Under the pieces are notes generated by a model. The model was not told the origin of the DNA. It searched no databases and saw only the letters and a program-made list of their open reading frames with translations. A DNA stretch of 64,000 bases from an uncultured Alphaproteobacteria bacterium (GTDB lineage: Bacteria; Pseudomonadota; Alphaproteobacteria; Micropepsales; Micropepsaceae): NCBI GenBank assembly GCA_902826695.1, contig CADEFU010000005.1, positions 130,746 through 194,745 of the forward strand, read 5' to 3'. Every line of letters begins with the position of its first letter. Within the stretch, counting starts at the first letter, position 1. Shown here piece by piece: positions 41,823 to 54,859 of the stretch. The position numbers were made by a program, and so were the translations under genes.

Positions 41823-44090
41823 ATGACCCAGCCTTCGCACTTCCAAGCCCCCGCACCTGCGGAACCGCCCTATTTGCGCGGCCTCAATGAGGCGCAAAGC
41901 GAGGCTGTGCTCACGACGGACGGTCCAGTTCTTGTGCTGGCTGGCGCAGGAACTGGCAAAACGCGCGTACTCACGACCCGGCTCGCGCATCTGATCGCTG
42001 CGCGCAAGGCCTGGCCAAGTCAAATCCTCGCCGTGACGTTCACGAACAAAGCGGCACGGGAGATGATCCACCGCACGGGCCAGCTGATCGGCGGCATGGT
42101 CGAAGGCATGCCATGGCTCGGCACGTTCCACTCGATCGGCGCGAAGATCTTGCGCCGCCACGCCGAACTCGTCGGCCTGAAGTCGAATTTCTCGATCCTC
42201 GACGAAGACGACCAGTTGCGCCTGCTGAAGCAGGTGATCGAAGCTGCCCGCATCGACGACAAGCGCTGGCCCGCGCGGCACCTTTCCTCGCTGATCGACA
42301 GCTGGAAAAACCGCGCGATGACGCCGAAAGATGTCCCCGCAGGTGAGAGCTTTGCTTACGCCAACGGCAAGGGTGCCGAACTTTACGAGGCCTACCAACA
42401 ACGTTTGAAATCGCTGAATGCGACGGACTTCGGTGACCTCCTGCTCGACGTCATCACGATCCTGAAGTCGCACCCCGAGGTACTCGCGGAGTATCGCGAC
42501 CGCTTCGCCTACATCCTCGTCGACGAATACCAAGACACGAACGTCGCCCAATATCTCTGGCTCCGCCTGCTCGCTGGCGAACGCCGCAACATCTGCTGCG
42601 TCGGCGACGACGACCAGTCGATCTACGGCTGGCGCGGCGCGGAGGTGGACAACATCCTGCGCTTCGAACGGGACTTCCCCGGCGCAAAGATCATCCGCCT
42701 CGAACGCAACTACCGCTCGACGCCTCATATCCTCGCCGCCGCCTCCGGCCTCATCGCCGCCAACAAAGGTCGCCTCGGCAAAACACTCTGGACCGAGCTC
42801 CCCGAAGGCGAGCGCGTGAGCGTGCGCGGCGTATGGGACGCTGGCGAAGAAGCCCGCCAAATCGCCGATGACATCGAACTCGTCGCCCGCAACCGCGGCA
42901 AGATCTCGGACATCGCGATCCTCGTCCGCGCCTCGTTCCAGATGCGCTCGTTCGAAGAACGCTTCGTTCAACTCGGCATCCCCTATCGCGTTGTCGGTGG
43001 CCCGCGATTCTACGAGCGCCAGGAAATCCGCGACGCGCTCGCGTACCTGCGCGTTGTTGTTCAGCCCGACGACGACCTCGCCTTCGAACGCATTTTCAAC
43101 AAACCCAAGCGGGGCTTAGGCGACGCCGCGCTTCAGTCCGTGCACAAGATGGCGCGTGCCCTGAAGAAGCCGCTGTTCGCCGCCGCCGATGCGCTGTCGC
43201 AAACCGACGAACTCCCTGCTCGCGCCCGTTCCGCGTTGCGCGATCTCGTGCAAAGCTTCAAGCGCTGGAGCGATCAAGCCACCGCGCTCAGCCACATCGA
43301 ACTTGCCGAAATGGTTTTGGACGAAAGCGGCTACACCGCCATGTGGCAAGCCGACCGCTCCCCCGAGGCTCCAGGCCGCCTCGAGAACCTGAAAGAACTT
43401 GTGCGTTCGATTGAAGAATTCGAAACCATCGAAAGCTTCCTCGAACACGTCTCGCTGGTCATGGAAATTGAACAATCGGACACGACCGAAAAGGTCACGA
43501 TCATGACCTTGCACGGTGCGAAAGGCCTTGAGTTCCCAACGGTATATCTGCCGGGTTGGGAAGAAGGCGTCTTCCCAAGCCAACGAACGCTCGACGAAAA
43601 CGGGCTCCAAGGTCTCGAAGAAGAGCGCCGCCTTGCCTATGTCGGCCTCACCCGCGCCCGCGAACGCGCCAAGATTTCTTACGCCGCAAACCGCAGCATT
43701 CATGGGCGGTGGCAGAGTTCCATGCCGTCCCGCTTCATCAGCGAACTCCCTCCCGACGCAATCGTGGTCGAAAGCGACCCGGGCCTGCCCTACGGCACAT
43801 CGAACCTGTCCGCCGCGCCCGAATTTAACTCCGGCTATTCCTCGCCGGGTTGGCAGCGCGCCCAGGCCCGACGCGGCGAAGTGTTCGGCTCGCGCCCCGC
43901 GATCGAAGGTCACGCCGAACTCGTCGCCACGTCCGATCCCGACGCAGCCACGTACCAGCACGGCGAGCGGGTGTTCCACCAAAAATTCGGCTACGGCCGC
44001 ATCACCGCCATTGACGGCAATAAGCTGACCGTCCGCTTCGAAAAGGCCGGTGAGAAACGCGTCATCGCGAACTATTTGGCGAGAGCCTGA
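41823..44090 (+). CDS. UvrD/PcrA-type ATP-dependent DNA helicase
   Basis: 755 residues, SF1A helicase. Motifs are GAGTGKT (41-47), LVDEYQDTN, VGDDDQSIYGWRGAE, LERNYRST, and MTLHGAKGLEFPTVYLPGWEEG plus YVGLTRARERA. The C-terminal YQHGERVFHQKFGYGRI with the KVVxF-like end is the PcrA Tudor-type domain that binds RNA polymerase. It acts in nucleotide excision repair and replication restart. Follows a divergent gap of 145 bases. Confidence 0.94.
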   Translation: MTQPSHFQAPAPAEPPYLRGLNEAQSEAVLTTDGPVLVLAGAGTGKTRVLTTRLAHLIAARKAWPSQILAVTFTNKAAREMIHRTGQLIGGMVEGMPWLGTFHSIGAKILRRHAELVGLKSNFSILDEDDQLRLLKQVIEAARIDDKRWPARHLSSLIDSWKNRAMTPKDVPAGESFAYANGKGAELYEAYQQRLKSLNATDFGDLLLDVITILKSHPEVLAEYRDRFAYILVDEYQDTNVAQYLWLRLLAGERRNICCVGDDDQSIYGWRGAEVDNILRFERDFPGAKIIRLERNYRSTPHILAAASGLIAANKGRLGKTLWTELPEGERVSVRGVWDAGEEARQIADDIELVARNRGKISDIAILVRASFQMRSFEERFVQLGIPYRVVGGPRFYERQEIRDALAYLRVVVQPDDDLAFERIFNKPKRGLGDAALQSVHKMARALKKPLFAAADALSQTDELPARARSALRDLVQSFKRWSDQATALSHIELAEMVLDESGYTAMWQADRSPEAPGRLENLKELVRSIEEFETIESFLEHVSLVMEIEQSDTTEKVTIMTLHGAKGLEFPTVYLPGWEEGVFPSQRTLDENGLQGLEEERRLAYVGLTRARERAKISYAANRSIHGRWQSSMPSRFISELPPDAIVVESDPGLPYGTSNLSAAPEFNSGYSSPGWQRAQARRGEVFGSRPAIEGHAELVATSDPDAATYQHGERVFHQKFGYGRITAIDGNKLTVRFEKAGEKRVIANYLARA

Positions 44091-44092
44091 GC

Positions 44093-44944
44093 ATGCCCGT
44101 CTGTTGGAAAGCCCGCGCCGTCCTGTCAAAACGCGACGCCCAAGCATTGAGCGACGCACTCGAGCAACTCGAACCCACACCCGTCGTCTCCGCATTCGAA
44201 CTCGGCGAGAGAGGGCTTTGGGAAGTCGAAGCCTTCTTCGGCGAAGAACCCAGTGAAGCCGACCTTCTGCAACGCTTCGGGCATCCGATGCGCGTCATTC
44301 CGATCGAGGATGAGAATTGGGTCGCCCGCGCACTCGAAGGCTTGCCGCCGGTTGCGACCGGGCGCTTCTTCCTACACGGCGATCACACCGCGGCTCAGGT
44401 ACCGCCGAACGCAATCGGGCTCAAGATCGAGGCTTCATACGCTTTCGGCACCGGCCACCACGGCACGACGCGCGGTTGCCTTCTGGCGTTCGAATACCTC
44501 GCCAAACAACGCCAGTTCAAGAACGCACTCGATCTCGGCTGCGGCACCGGCGTGCTCGCGATGGCGTTCGCGCGCCTGACCCACCGCCCCGCCGTGGCCA
44601 CCGACATAGACCCGCTCGCGACCGCCAAGACGATAGAAAACGCAATGCTAAACCGAGCGGCACCTTACCTGCGCGTCGCAACGGCGGCCGGCTTCAAGAC
44701 ACCGCTCATCGCCGAGCACGCGCCCTACGACCTCATCTTCGCGAACATTCTCGCAGGCCCGCTGATGAAACTGCTCCCCGGCATCAAGGCAAGTCTAGCC
44801 AAGGGCGGCCACGCGATCCTCTCCGGCCTCCTCGACGAACAAGCGAACGCCATCTGCGCCATGGCCCGCGCCCAGAACCTCCGCCTCATCCGCCGCAGCG
44901 CCCTTGAAGGTTGGGTTACGCTGATCCTAGAGAGGCCACACTAA
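44093..44944 (+). CDS. prmA: Ribosomal protein L11 methyltransferase
   Basis: 283 residues. The N-terminal L11-binding part leads to the SAM domain with GTGHHGTTRGCLLAFEYL, LDLGCGTGVLAMAFARLT (motif I) and FANILAGPLMKLLPGI (NILA catalytic loop). It trimethylates L11. It lies 2 bases after uvrD and overlaps the next convergent gene by 4 bases. Confidence 0.92.
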   Translation: MPVCWKARAVLSKRDAQALSDALEQLEPTPVVSAFELGERGLWEVEAFFGEEPSEADLLQRFGHPMRVIPIEDENWVARALEGLPPVATGRFFLHGDHTAAQVPPNAIGLKIEASYAFGTGHHGTTRGCLLAFEYLAKQRQFKNALDLGCGTGVLAMAFARLTHRPAVATDIDPLATAKTIENAMLNRAAPYLRVATAAGFKTPLIAEHAPYDLIFANILAGPLMKLLPGIKASLAKGGHAILSGLLDEQANAICAMARAQNLRLIRRSALEGWVTLILERPH

Positions 44945-46092
44945 CTACCCGTCGTCGTGTGTCCGCGATCTTCAAGCTGCACGCGCAGGAAGGCCGCCGT
45001 CGCGTCGCCATAGCGTGCCCGAATTCCGGCGATCGCTAAATCGAGTGCTCGGGCCGGCTGGCCCACAGGCAAGTCAACGACAACGTCTGCGGTCGCGTCC
45101 CCCGCGTCGGGCACGATCGCCAATCCCTCAGCAGTCCGAATAGACCCAGAGCCCAGAACGACGACGCGCGTCCGAAACGTACGGCCATAGGAATCCGCCA
45201 TGAACGCCACCGCGATGACATCGGCGCCCTGCAGCACGCGCACGGCCACGGTCTCGCGATCGAAGAGCCCGACGAACAGATTGCCGAGGATCATCCGAAC
45301 ATCGTCACGGATCAGGTGAAACGCGCCGCTGTCGTGCTCGGCGCTCCAACCGCGCGCGCCGATCTCCTGCGCCAGCGCCGCCGCCCGGTCCCGTCCAGCA
45401 ATCGCCTCGACCAGTGCAAGCGACACCGGCACGGACGCACTCACCCCCGTCGTCGTGACAATGCCGCGGTCGGCCACGTACCGCCGGTCGCGCACGCGCT
45501 GCATCGTCGGATGCGCTTTCGCCACGCTGTCGATTTGAAACCAGTGCCCCGTGGCGCGATGCCCATCGAGCAGCCCCGCGTTCGCGATCACCAGCGTACC
45601 GTCGCAGATGCTGACGATCGTCGCACCAAGCGCCGCTTGGCGCCGAATGAAGTCCCGCACAACCGGGTCCGTTGGATCATGCAATGCGGGTACAATCACA
45701 TAATCTGCACCGTCGGGGTAACGCTGCACGAACTGTGCGGTCGTCGCCTCCGGCATTATCGTCAGCGACGGCATCATTGTCATCGGACCTGCCCGCGTGC
45801 CGAGCGCAACAACGTCCGCCACGCCCGAACGTTTCAGCACCCCGTAAGGAATGAGGTAGTCGGTTGTTTCCGTCCCGTCATTTGCACCGACCACGGCGAC
45901 CACCGGCCGCGCGCGCTTTGGCGGCTTCAGCGCAGCCAAAGTCTGCGCCGTCTCTTCCGCACTGATCGTTGCGGGCACCGCTGCGGCCTGCCGCTCGCCC
46001 GGAATGAAGGCAAACAAGGCGGCAACGAACAACATCGCAACAGTGACAACGGCCAGCACGCCGAAGCGCAAGAACTGAAACGCGACGTTCAT
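44941..46092 (-). CDS. DJ-1/PfpI-fold protein with membrane anchor
   Basis: 383 residues. An N-terminal membrane helix (FGVLAVVTVAMLFVAALFAFI) precedes a DJ-1/PfpI domain with VVAVVGANDGTETTDYLIPYG, nucleophile elbow SICDGTLVIANAGLLDG and the histidine-bearing HRATGHW. The elbow C-x-G fits PfpI-type proteins. The C-terminal 120 residues are unusual, possibly a further domain. It is the last of two minus-strand DJ-1 genes, overlapping the 46089 gene (ATGA). Function unknown. Confidence 0.75.
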   Translation of the reverse strand: MNVAFQFLRFGVLAVVTVAMLFVAALFAFIPGERQAAAVPATISAEETAQTLAALKPPKRARPVVAVVGANDGTETTDYLIPYGVLKRSGVADVVALGTRAGPMTMMPSLTIMPEATTAQFVQRYPDGADYVIVPALHDPTDPVVRDFIRRQAALGATIVSICDGTLVIANAGLLDGHRATGHWFQIDSVAKAHPTMQRVRDRRYVADRGIVTTTGVSASVPVSLALVEAIAGRDRAAALAQEIGARGWSAEHDSGAFHLIRDDVRMILGNLFVGLFDRETVAVRVLQGADVIAVAFMADSYGRTFRTRVVVLGSGSIRTAEGLAIVPDAGDATADVVVDLPVGQPARALDLAIAGIRARYGDATAAFLRVQLEDRGHTTTGS

Positions 46093-46787
46093 GACGCTCT
46101 CTCCCGCATCTGCGCCGCCGCTTGCGCATTCACAATCTCGCGCTCCGTAAGCAGCCCTTCAAACGCCTTCCTCGCGAAGGCAACGCGCTCCGGTCCCGCG
46201 CGCTCGGGCGAACCGCAATTGAACGGCGGTTGCGGATCGTACTCGAAGCCGAGCTGCATCTGCTTGGCGACGTCCTCGCCCCACTCCTCGGCGATCACGG
46301 TCAACGCAAAGTCGATGCCCGCCGTCACGCCACCACCCGAAATCCGATTGCGATCCTTCACGACCCGCGCGTTGACCGGCGTTGCACCGAACGCCGGCAA
46401 AAAATCACGCCACGCCCAATGGCACGCCGACTTGTATCCTTTAAGCAAACCCGCCGCGCCGAGCACCAACGAACCAGTGCACACCGACGTCACATACTTC
46501 GCCTTCTCCGCCTGCTTGCGCAGAAACGCGAGCGTCTCCTCATCCGTCATCAGCGCGACCTGCCCCGCGCCGCCGGGTACGCAGATCAAGTCGAGCTGCG
46601 GGCAATCCTCGAAAGTCGTCGTCGGCATCAGCGACAACCCGGCATCCGACGGTACCGGCGCCAGCGTCTTCCAGATGTAGTGCGCCTTCGCGCCCGGCGC
46701 GCGCGCCAGGAACTGCGCCGGCCCCGTGAGATCGAGCTGCGTCAGGTTCGGGTAAAGCAAAAAGCCGACATGGAACGGGTTGGTCAT
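46089..46787 (-). CDS. DJ-1/PfpI family protein (isonitrile hydratase-like)
   Basis: 232 residues. Opening FHVGFLLYPNLTQLDLTGPAQ, nucleophile elbow SVCTGSLVLGAAGLLKGY and CHWAWRDFLPAFG match isonitrile hydratase (InhA)-type PfpI proteins; the Cys and His are both there. The substrate is not certain. AGGAG lies six bases before ATG 46787. It is divergent from the GlxA regulator, which probably regulates it. Confidence 0.85.
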   Translation of the reverse strand: MTNPFHVGFLLYPNLTQLDLTGPAQFLARAPGAKAHYIWKTLAPVPSDAGLSLMPTTTFEDCPQLDLICVPGGAGQVALMTDEETLAFLRKQAEKAKYVTSVCTGSLVLGAAGLLKGYKSACHWAWRDFLPAFGATPVNARVVKDRNRISGGGVTAGIDFALTVIAEEWGEDVAKQMQLGFEYDPQPPFNCGSPERAGPERVAFARKAFEGLLTEREIVNAQAAAQMRERAS

Positions 46788-46876
46788 TTGGGGCTCCTGT
46801 TGTTGCCGCTTGCGTAGCACAGGGCTGACATGGCACAAATGACAAACAATCGACATTTTCTGCCAAGGCGCAAGGA

Positions 46877-47872
46877 ATGCCCAAGCCCCACCTCGTCGCA
46901 ATCCCGATCTTCCCTGGCCTTCAATCGCTGGACGCGGTCGGCCCCGCACAGGTCTTCGGCAGCGCGAACCAAACGCTGCGGCGTGAGGCTTACCGCATCA
47001 AGTTCGTCGCGACCGAACGTGGTGCGGTCCCCACCTCCGCCGGATTCGCGCTTCACGCCGAAAGCCTGCGCGCCATCCCGGCAAAGAGCATCGACACGCT
47101 TCTGTGCCCCGGCGGCGAAGAAGAACCGCTACGCGCCGCGCTCCGCGACAAGGCGCTCATGCGCTGGATCAACGACGCCGCACGCACAGCCAAGCGCGCT
47201 TGCTCGGTCTGCTCCGGTGCATTCCTGCTCGCCTCGACCGGAATCCTCAGCGGCCGCAATGCCGCGACGCATTGGGGCTCGACCGCGGAGCTTCAACAAC
47301 GGTTCCCCGACATCAAGGTCGATCCGCAGTCCATCTACGTCACCGACGGCAAGTGCTGGACCTCGGCCGGCGTGACTACCGGCATCGACATGGCGCTCGC
47401 GCTCGTCGAGGAAGATCATGACCGCGATGTCGCGATGGCGATCGCCCGCCGCCTCGTCGTGTACATGCGCCGCCCCGGCCACCAGACGCAATTCTCCACC
47501 GCCCTGAACGCCCAAGACGTGAAAGACGATAAGCTCGCTGACCTCGCGAGCTGGGTCGAAGAAAACCTGACGAAGCGTCTCGACGTGGAAACGCTGGCCG
47601 CCCGCGTCGCCATGAGCCCGCGCTCGTTCCACCGCCACATGCAGGACGAACTCCGCGTTTCACCGGCAAAGTTCGTAGAAGGCATCCGCCTCGACGCCGC
47701 CCGCCGCTGGTTGGACGACGGCAAGCTGGACCTTGGCAACGTCGCCGCCCGGGCGGGTTTCTCTGGCCCCGACCACCTGATCCGGGCCTTCAGCCGCCGT
47801 TTCGGCGTTACCCCCGCGGCCTACAGGCAAATCCACGTGAGCGGCCTTGAGGCCCGCGACGCCGCCGAATAG
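46877..47872 (+). CDS. GlxA family regulator: DJ-1/PfpI domain plus AraC helix-turn-helix
   Basis: 331 residues. DJ-1-like half (ATERGAVPTSAGFAL, elbow CSVCSGAFLLASTGILSGR, HWGSTAELQ) followed by AraC-type DNA-binding domain (VETLAARVAMSPRSFHRHMQ, GNVAARAGFSGPDHLIRAFSRRFGVTP). GlxA-type regulators control nitrogenous substrate genes. Divergent from the two DJ-1 genes, so local control is expected. It lies 10 bases before the aminopeptidase gene. Confidence 0.9.
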   Translation: MPKPHLVAIPIFPGLQSLDAVGPAQVFGSANQTLRREAYRIKFVATERGAVPTSAGFALHAESLRAIPAKSIDTLLCPGGEEEPLRAALRDKALMRWINDAARTAKRACSVCSGAFLLASTGILSGRNAATHWGSTAELQQRFPDIKVDPQSIYVTDGKCWTSAGVTTGIDMALALVEEDHDRDVAMAIARRLVVYMRRPGHQTQFSTALNAQDVKDDKLADLASWVEENLTKRLDVETLAARVAMSPRSFHRHMQDELRVSPAKFVEGIRLDAARRWLDDGKLDLGNVAARAGFSGPDHLIRAFSRRFGVTPAAYRQIHVSGLEARDAAE

Positions 47873-47882
47873 GTTGCGCCCC

Positions 47883-49706
47883 ATGCTGCACCAAACCAAA
47901 TTCCAATCCTTCGCCGAAACCACCAGCCCCACCCAAGGCCCGCCCCGCGTCGCCGCGCTTCGCGCCGAGCTGAAGCGGAGAGGGCTCGACGGTTTCATCG
48001 TCCCCCGCGCCGACGAGTATCAGGGCGAGTACGTCCCGCCGCGCGCCGATCGCTTGGCCTATCTCACCGGCTTCACCGGTTCGGCCGGCACCGCCGTCGT
48101 GCTGACGGACAAGGCCGCGATCTTCACCGACGGCCGCTACACGGTGCAGACCGCAGAGCAGGTCGACCCAGCCGTGTTCCAGTACTGCTCGCTTGTCGAC
48201 GAACCGCCGCCGGACTGGCTTGAGAAGAATCTGCCGAACGGCGCGAAGTTCGCCTACGACCCGTGGATGCACACGGCCGCGGGCGTCGAAGCGCTGCAAG
48301 CCGCCGTGAAGAAGGCGGGCGGCTCGCTCGTTGCCGTCACCGACAACCCGCTCGACGCGACCTGGGACGACCAACCCGCGCCGCCGCTCGGCGCCGTCAC
48401 CACGCATCCGCTCGAATACGCAGGCGAAGCCTCCGAATCGAAGCGCGAGCGCATCGCAAAGAACCTGCGCGACGGCAAAACCGACGCTGCGATGCTGACG
48501 CTGCCCGAGTCGATCGCTTGGCTGCTGAACATCCGGGGCTCGGACGTACCGCACACGCCGTTCCCGCACGCCTTCGCGATGCTGAACAACGACGGCCACG
48601 TCGAGCTTTTCATCGACCGCCGCAAGTTCACGCCCGGCATCGACGCCTGGCTCGGCAACCGCGTCACCGTGCGCCCGCAGGAAGAACTCGGATCGCACTT
48701 GAAGGGGCAAAAAGGCAGGCGCATCCAAATCGACCCGGCAACCGCGTCAGCCTGGATGTTCGATCAACTGAAAGTGGCCGGCGCCGATATCGTCCGTGCC
48801 GCCGATCCGGTGCTGCTGCCGAAAGCTTGCAAGAACGCGACCGAACTCAATGGCACCCGCCGCGCGCACGAACGCGACGGCGCTTGCGTCTCGCGCTTCC
48901 TGGCGTGGCTCGCGAAGGAAGGCCCGAAAGGCAACATCGACGAAATCGAAGCCTGCCGCGTGCTTGAAGACTTCCGCCTGGAAACGGGCGCACTCAAAGA
49001 CTTGAGCTTCGGCTCGATCTCGGGCGCAGGCCCGAACGGCGCGCTGCCGCACTACCGCGTCACGAAGACGTCGAACCGCAAGATCAAATCGGGCGAGATC
49101 TATTTGATCGACTCCGGCGGCCAGTACCTCGACGGCACAACCGACATTACCCGCACGATCGCCATCGGCACGCCGACGGCGGAAATGAAAGACCGTTTCA
49201 CCCGCGTGCTGAAGGGCCACACCGCGCTCGCCCGCGCGCGCTTCCCCGAAGGCACGACCGGTGTGCAACTCGACACGCTCGCCCGCATGTCCTTGTGGGA
49301 AGGCGGCTTCGACTACGACCACGGCACCGGTCACGGCGTCGGCAGCTATCTGAGCGTCCACGAAGGACCGCAAAACATCTCGAAGCGCCTCATCAACGTC
49401 GCGCTGAAGCCCGGCATGATCGTCTCGAACGAACCCGGTTACTACAAAGTCAACCACTACGGCATCCGTATCGAAAACCTGATCGCCGTCACAGAGCCAA
49501 AGGACGTCGGCGGCGACCGCAAAATGATGGAGTTCGAAACGCTGACCTTGGCGCCGATCGACCTGTCGTTGGTCGAAATCAAACTGCTGACCGACGCCGA
49601 GCGCAAGTGGCTCAACGACTATCACGTCCGTGTGCGCCAAACACTCAGTGGCAAAACGGACGCGGCGACGGAAGCGTGGATCACCGAGTCGACAAGGGCT
49701 ATCTAG
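47883..49706 (+). CDS. Xaa-Pro aminopeptidase (aminopeptidase P, M24B)
   Basis: 607 residues, the long cytosolic form with three domains: two creatinase N-domains and a C-terminal pita-bread catalytic domain. The metal site is seen as LIDSGGQYLDGTTDITRT (Asp, Asp), DHGTGHGVGSYLSVHEGP (His) and NEPGYYKVNHYGIRIENL (Glu) with late METLTLAP (Glu). It cuts the N-terminal residue from X-Pro peptides. ATG 47883 starts the protein. The REP-like repeat begins at the base after its stop. Confidence 0.93.
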   Translation: MLHQTKFQSFAETTSPTQGPPRVAALRAELKRRGLDGFIVPRADEYQGEYVPPRADRLAYLTGFTGSAGTAVVLTDKAAIFTDGRYTVQTAEQVDPAVFQYCSLVDEPPPDWLEKNLPNGAKFAYDPWMHTAAGVEALQAAVKKAGGSLVAVTDNPLDATWDDQPAPPLGAVTTHPLEYAGEASESKRERIAKNLRDGKTDAAMLTLPESIAWLLNIRGSDVPHTPFPHAFAMLNNDGHVELFIDRRKFTPGIDAWLGNRVTVRPQEELGSHLKGQKGRRIQIDPATASAWMFDQLKVAGADIVRAADPVLLPKACKNATELNGTRRAHERDGACVSRFLAWLAKEGPKGNIDEIEACRVLEDFRLETGALKDLSFGSISGAGPNGALPHYRVTKTSNRKIKSGEIYLIDSGGQYLDGTTDITRTIAIGTPTAEMKDRFTRVLKGHTALARARFPEGTTGVQLDTLARMSLWEGGFDYDHGTGHGVGSYLSVHEGPQNISKRLINVALKPGMIVSNEPGYYKVNHYGIRIENLIAVTEPKDVGGDRKMMEFETLTLAPIDLSLVEIKLLTDAERKWLNDYHVRVRQTLSGKTDAATEAWITESTRAI

Positions 49707-49785
49707 CCTGGGAGCGCCGGCTTCCAGCCGGCTCTTAGGAACTTTCAACGCAACAAAGGGCCGGCTAGAAGCCGGCGCTCCCAGG
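49707..49785. repeat. REP-like large inverted repeat filling the intergenic gap
   Basis: Two 26-base arms (49707-49732 and 49760-49785) are complementary with one mismatch around a 27-base loop. Each arm contains the REP core GCCGGCTTCCAGCCGGC (GCCGGCTAGAAGCCGGC in the other), itself a 6-base stem hairpin. It may end transcription of the aminopeptidase gene or be a mobile REP element. No transposase is in the window. Confidence 0.85.
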
Positions 49786-49786
49786 C

Positions 49787-50587
49787 ATGGCCCCCATCAC
49801 CCGCCTCGATCATGTCGTCATCGCCGTCAGGAACCTCGACGCCGCTGCCACGACCTACAGAAAGCTCGGCCTCACGCTGACGCCGCGCGGCCTGCATGAA
49901 GGCAAGGGCACCGGCAACCACTGCATCATGTTCGGCTCGACCTACATCGAACTGCTCGGCATCGTCGACGAAACCGGCGCCAAAGGCCGCCTCGCCGAAC
50001 GCGTCAACGCCCGCGGCGAAGGCGGAATGGGCATCGCCTACGGCGCCGACGACGCCGACCAAACCTACGCCGCGCTCAAAGCCGCCGGCATCGACGCCGA
50101 GCCGCCGAACGACTTGAGCCGGCCCCTCGACCTCGATGGCAAACGCGACATGGTCCGCTTCCGCAACATCATGCTGCCGAAGCTGGCGCTGCCCGAAACG
50201 ATGCAATTCGTCTGCACACATCTTACCCCGGAACTCACCCGCGCCCGCCGCGAATGGCAGCTCCATGCGAACGGCGCGACCGGCGTGGCCGAAGTCGTGA
50301 TCGCCGCCGACGCCGTGAGCGCCGCCAAGAGTCAACTCGCTGGCTCCACGCTCACAAACGCTGCGATCAGTGTGATCACGCCCGCCGATGCCGAGCGCCG
50401 CTTCGGCAAATCCCTGCAGGGCGCACCGAGCGACGGTATCGTTGCGCTCACGATCCGGGTCAACGAACCCGACGCCGCTGCCGCGATGCTCTCGATGGCG
50501 AAGGTACCTCATACGGAAACGCGCAATGCGGTGACCGTTCCCGCGAACGCCGCGCACGGGGTCGTGATCGAGTTCGCGGAAAGCTGA
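49787..50587 (+). CDS. VOC/glyoxalase-like (Glyoxalase_3) protein
   Basis: 266 residues. First part TRLDHVVIAVRNLDAAATTYRKLGLTLTPRG, GTGNHCIMFGSTYIELLGI are the PF13468-type glyoxalase fold, with His (LDHVVIA) and Glu (YIELLG) as likely metal ligands. The C-terminal half repeats the fold (VTVPANAAHGVVIEFAES). Substrate unknown. It starts one base after the REP-like repeat and is convergent with the 50590 gene. Confidence 0.8.
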   Translation: MAPITRLDHVVIAVRNLDAAATTYRKLGLTLTPRGLHEGKGTGNHCIMFGSTYIELLGIVDETGAKGRLAERVNARGEGGMGIAYGADDADQTYAALKAAGIDAEPPNDLSRPLDLDGKRDMVRFRNIMLPKLALPETMQFVCTHLTPELTRARREWQLHANGATGVAEVVIAADAVSAAKSQLAGSTLTNAAISVITPADAERRFGKSLQGAPSDGIVALTIRVNEPDAAAAMLSMAKVPHTETRNAVTVPANAAHGVVIEFAES

Positions 50588-50589
50588 TC

Positions 50590-51042
50590 CTAACCGAATG
50601 CCTCGTAGGCCTGCCGGCACCACGTGGGCTCGTCCGGCGCAAAGCAGCCGAACACCCAATCCGCACCCAATTCGTCGCCAATGTCGGTGCTGCCGCCACT
50701 CGTCCATGTGACAGTCGTCTTCGCACCGGACGCTCGTGCGGCGCTCAACCCCGGCTCGCAAAGCCGCAAGCCGTACTGTGTACCCATGCCGATCGCGAGA
50801 ACAGCTCCGCTAGCTGGATGCACCAAAGCGGGCGTACCATAGACCAAGCTCCGGCAATCGGACGGAAGCGCCGCGCCGATCTGATCCCAGATCCGTTCGA
50901 CGATGTCGGGGTGACAGCCGGACTCATAGTACGCTTTCACGGAATGCTCTCGATGCCACACAAATGATGGCGCCGCTGGCTTCGCGCGCCTCAAATACCC
51001 AAGGACTTTTGCGTTCTGCCCACACCTCGCCGGGTCGGTCAT
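50590..51042 (-). CDS. Conserved hypothetical protein
   Basis: 150 residues, soluble, with HSVKAYYESGCHPDIVERIWDQIGAALPSDCRSLVYGTPALVHPASG and GLRLCEPGLS patches. It has six cysteines but no recognisable zinc motif. I do not recognise the family. ATG 51042 lies only 4 bases from the ligA stop upstream, so it is probably co-transcribed with ligA. Confidence 0.6.
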   Translation of the reverse strand: MTDPARCGQNAKVLGYLRRAKPAAPSFVWHREHSVKAYYESGCHPDIVERIWDQIGAALPSDCRSLVYGTPALVHPASGAVLAIGMGTQYGLRLCEPGLSAARASGAKTTVTWTSGGSTDIGDELGADWVFGCFAPDEPTWCRQAYEAFG

Positions 51043-51046
51043 TGGC

Positions 51047-54837
<3,791 letters not shown>

Positions 54838-54859
54838 CGTGAGGCGTCAGGCCTTGCGC

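Noticed and set aside
46788..46876. Repeated GACA motifs between the two DJ-1 and GlxA genes as an operator
   Set aside because: Spacing is irregular and no palindrome is apparent, so no binding site can be claimed.
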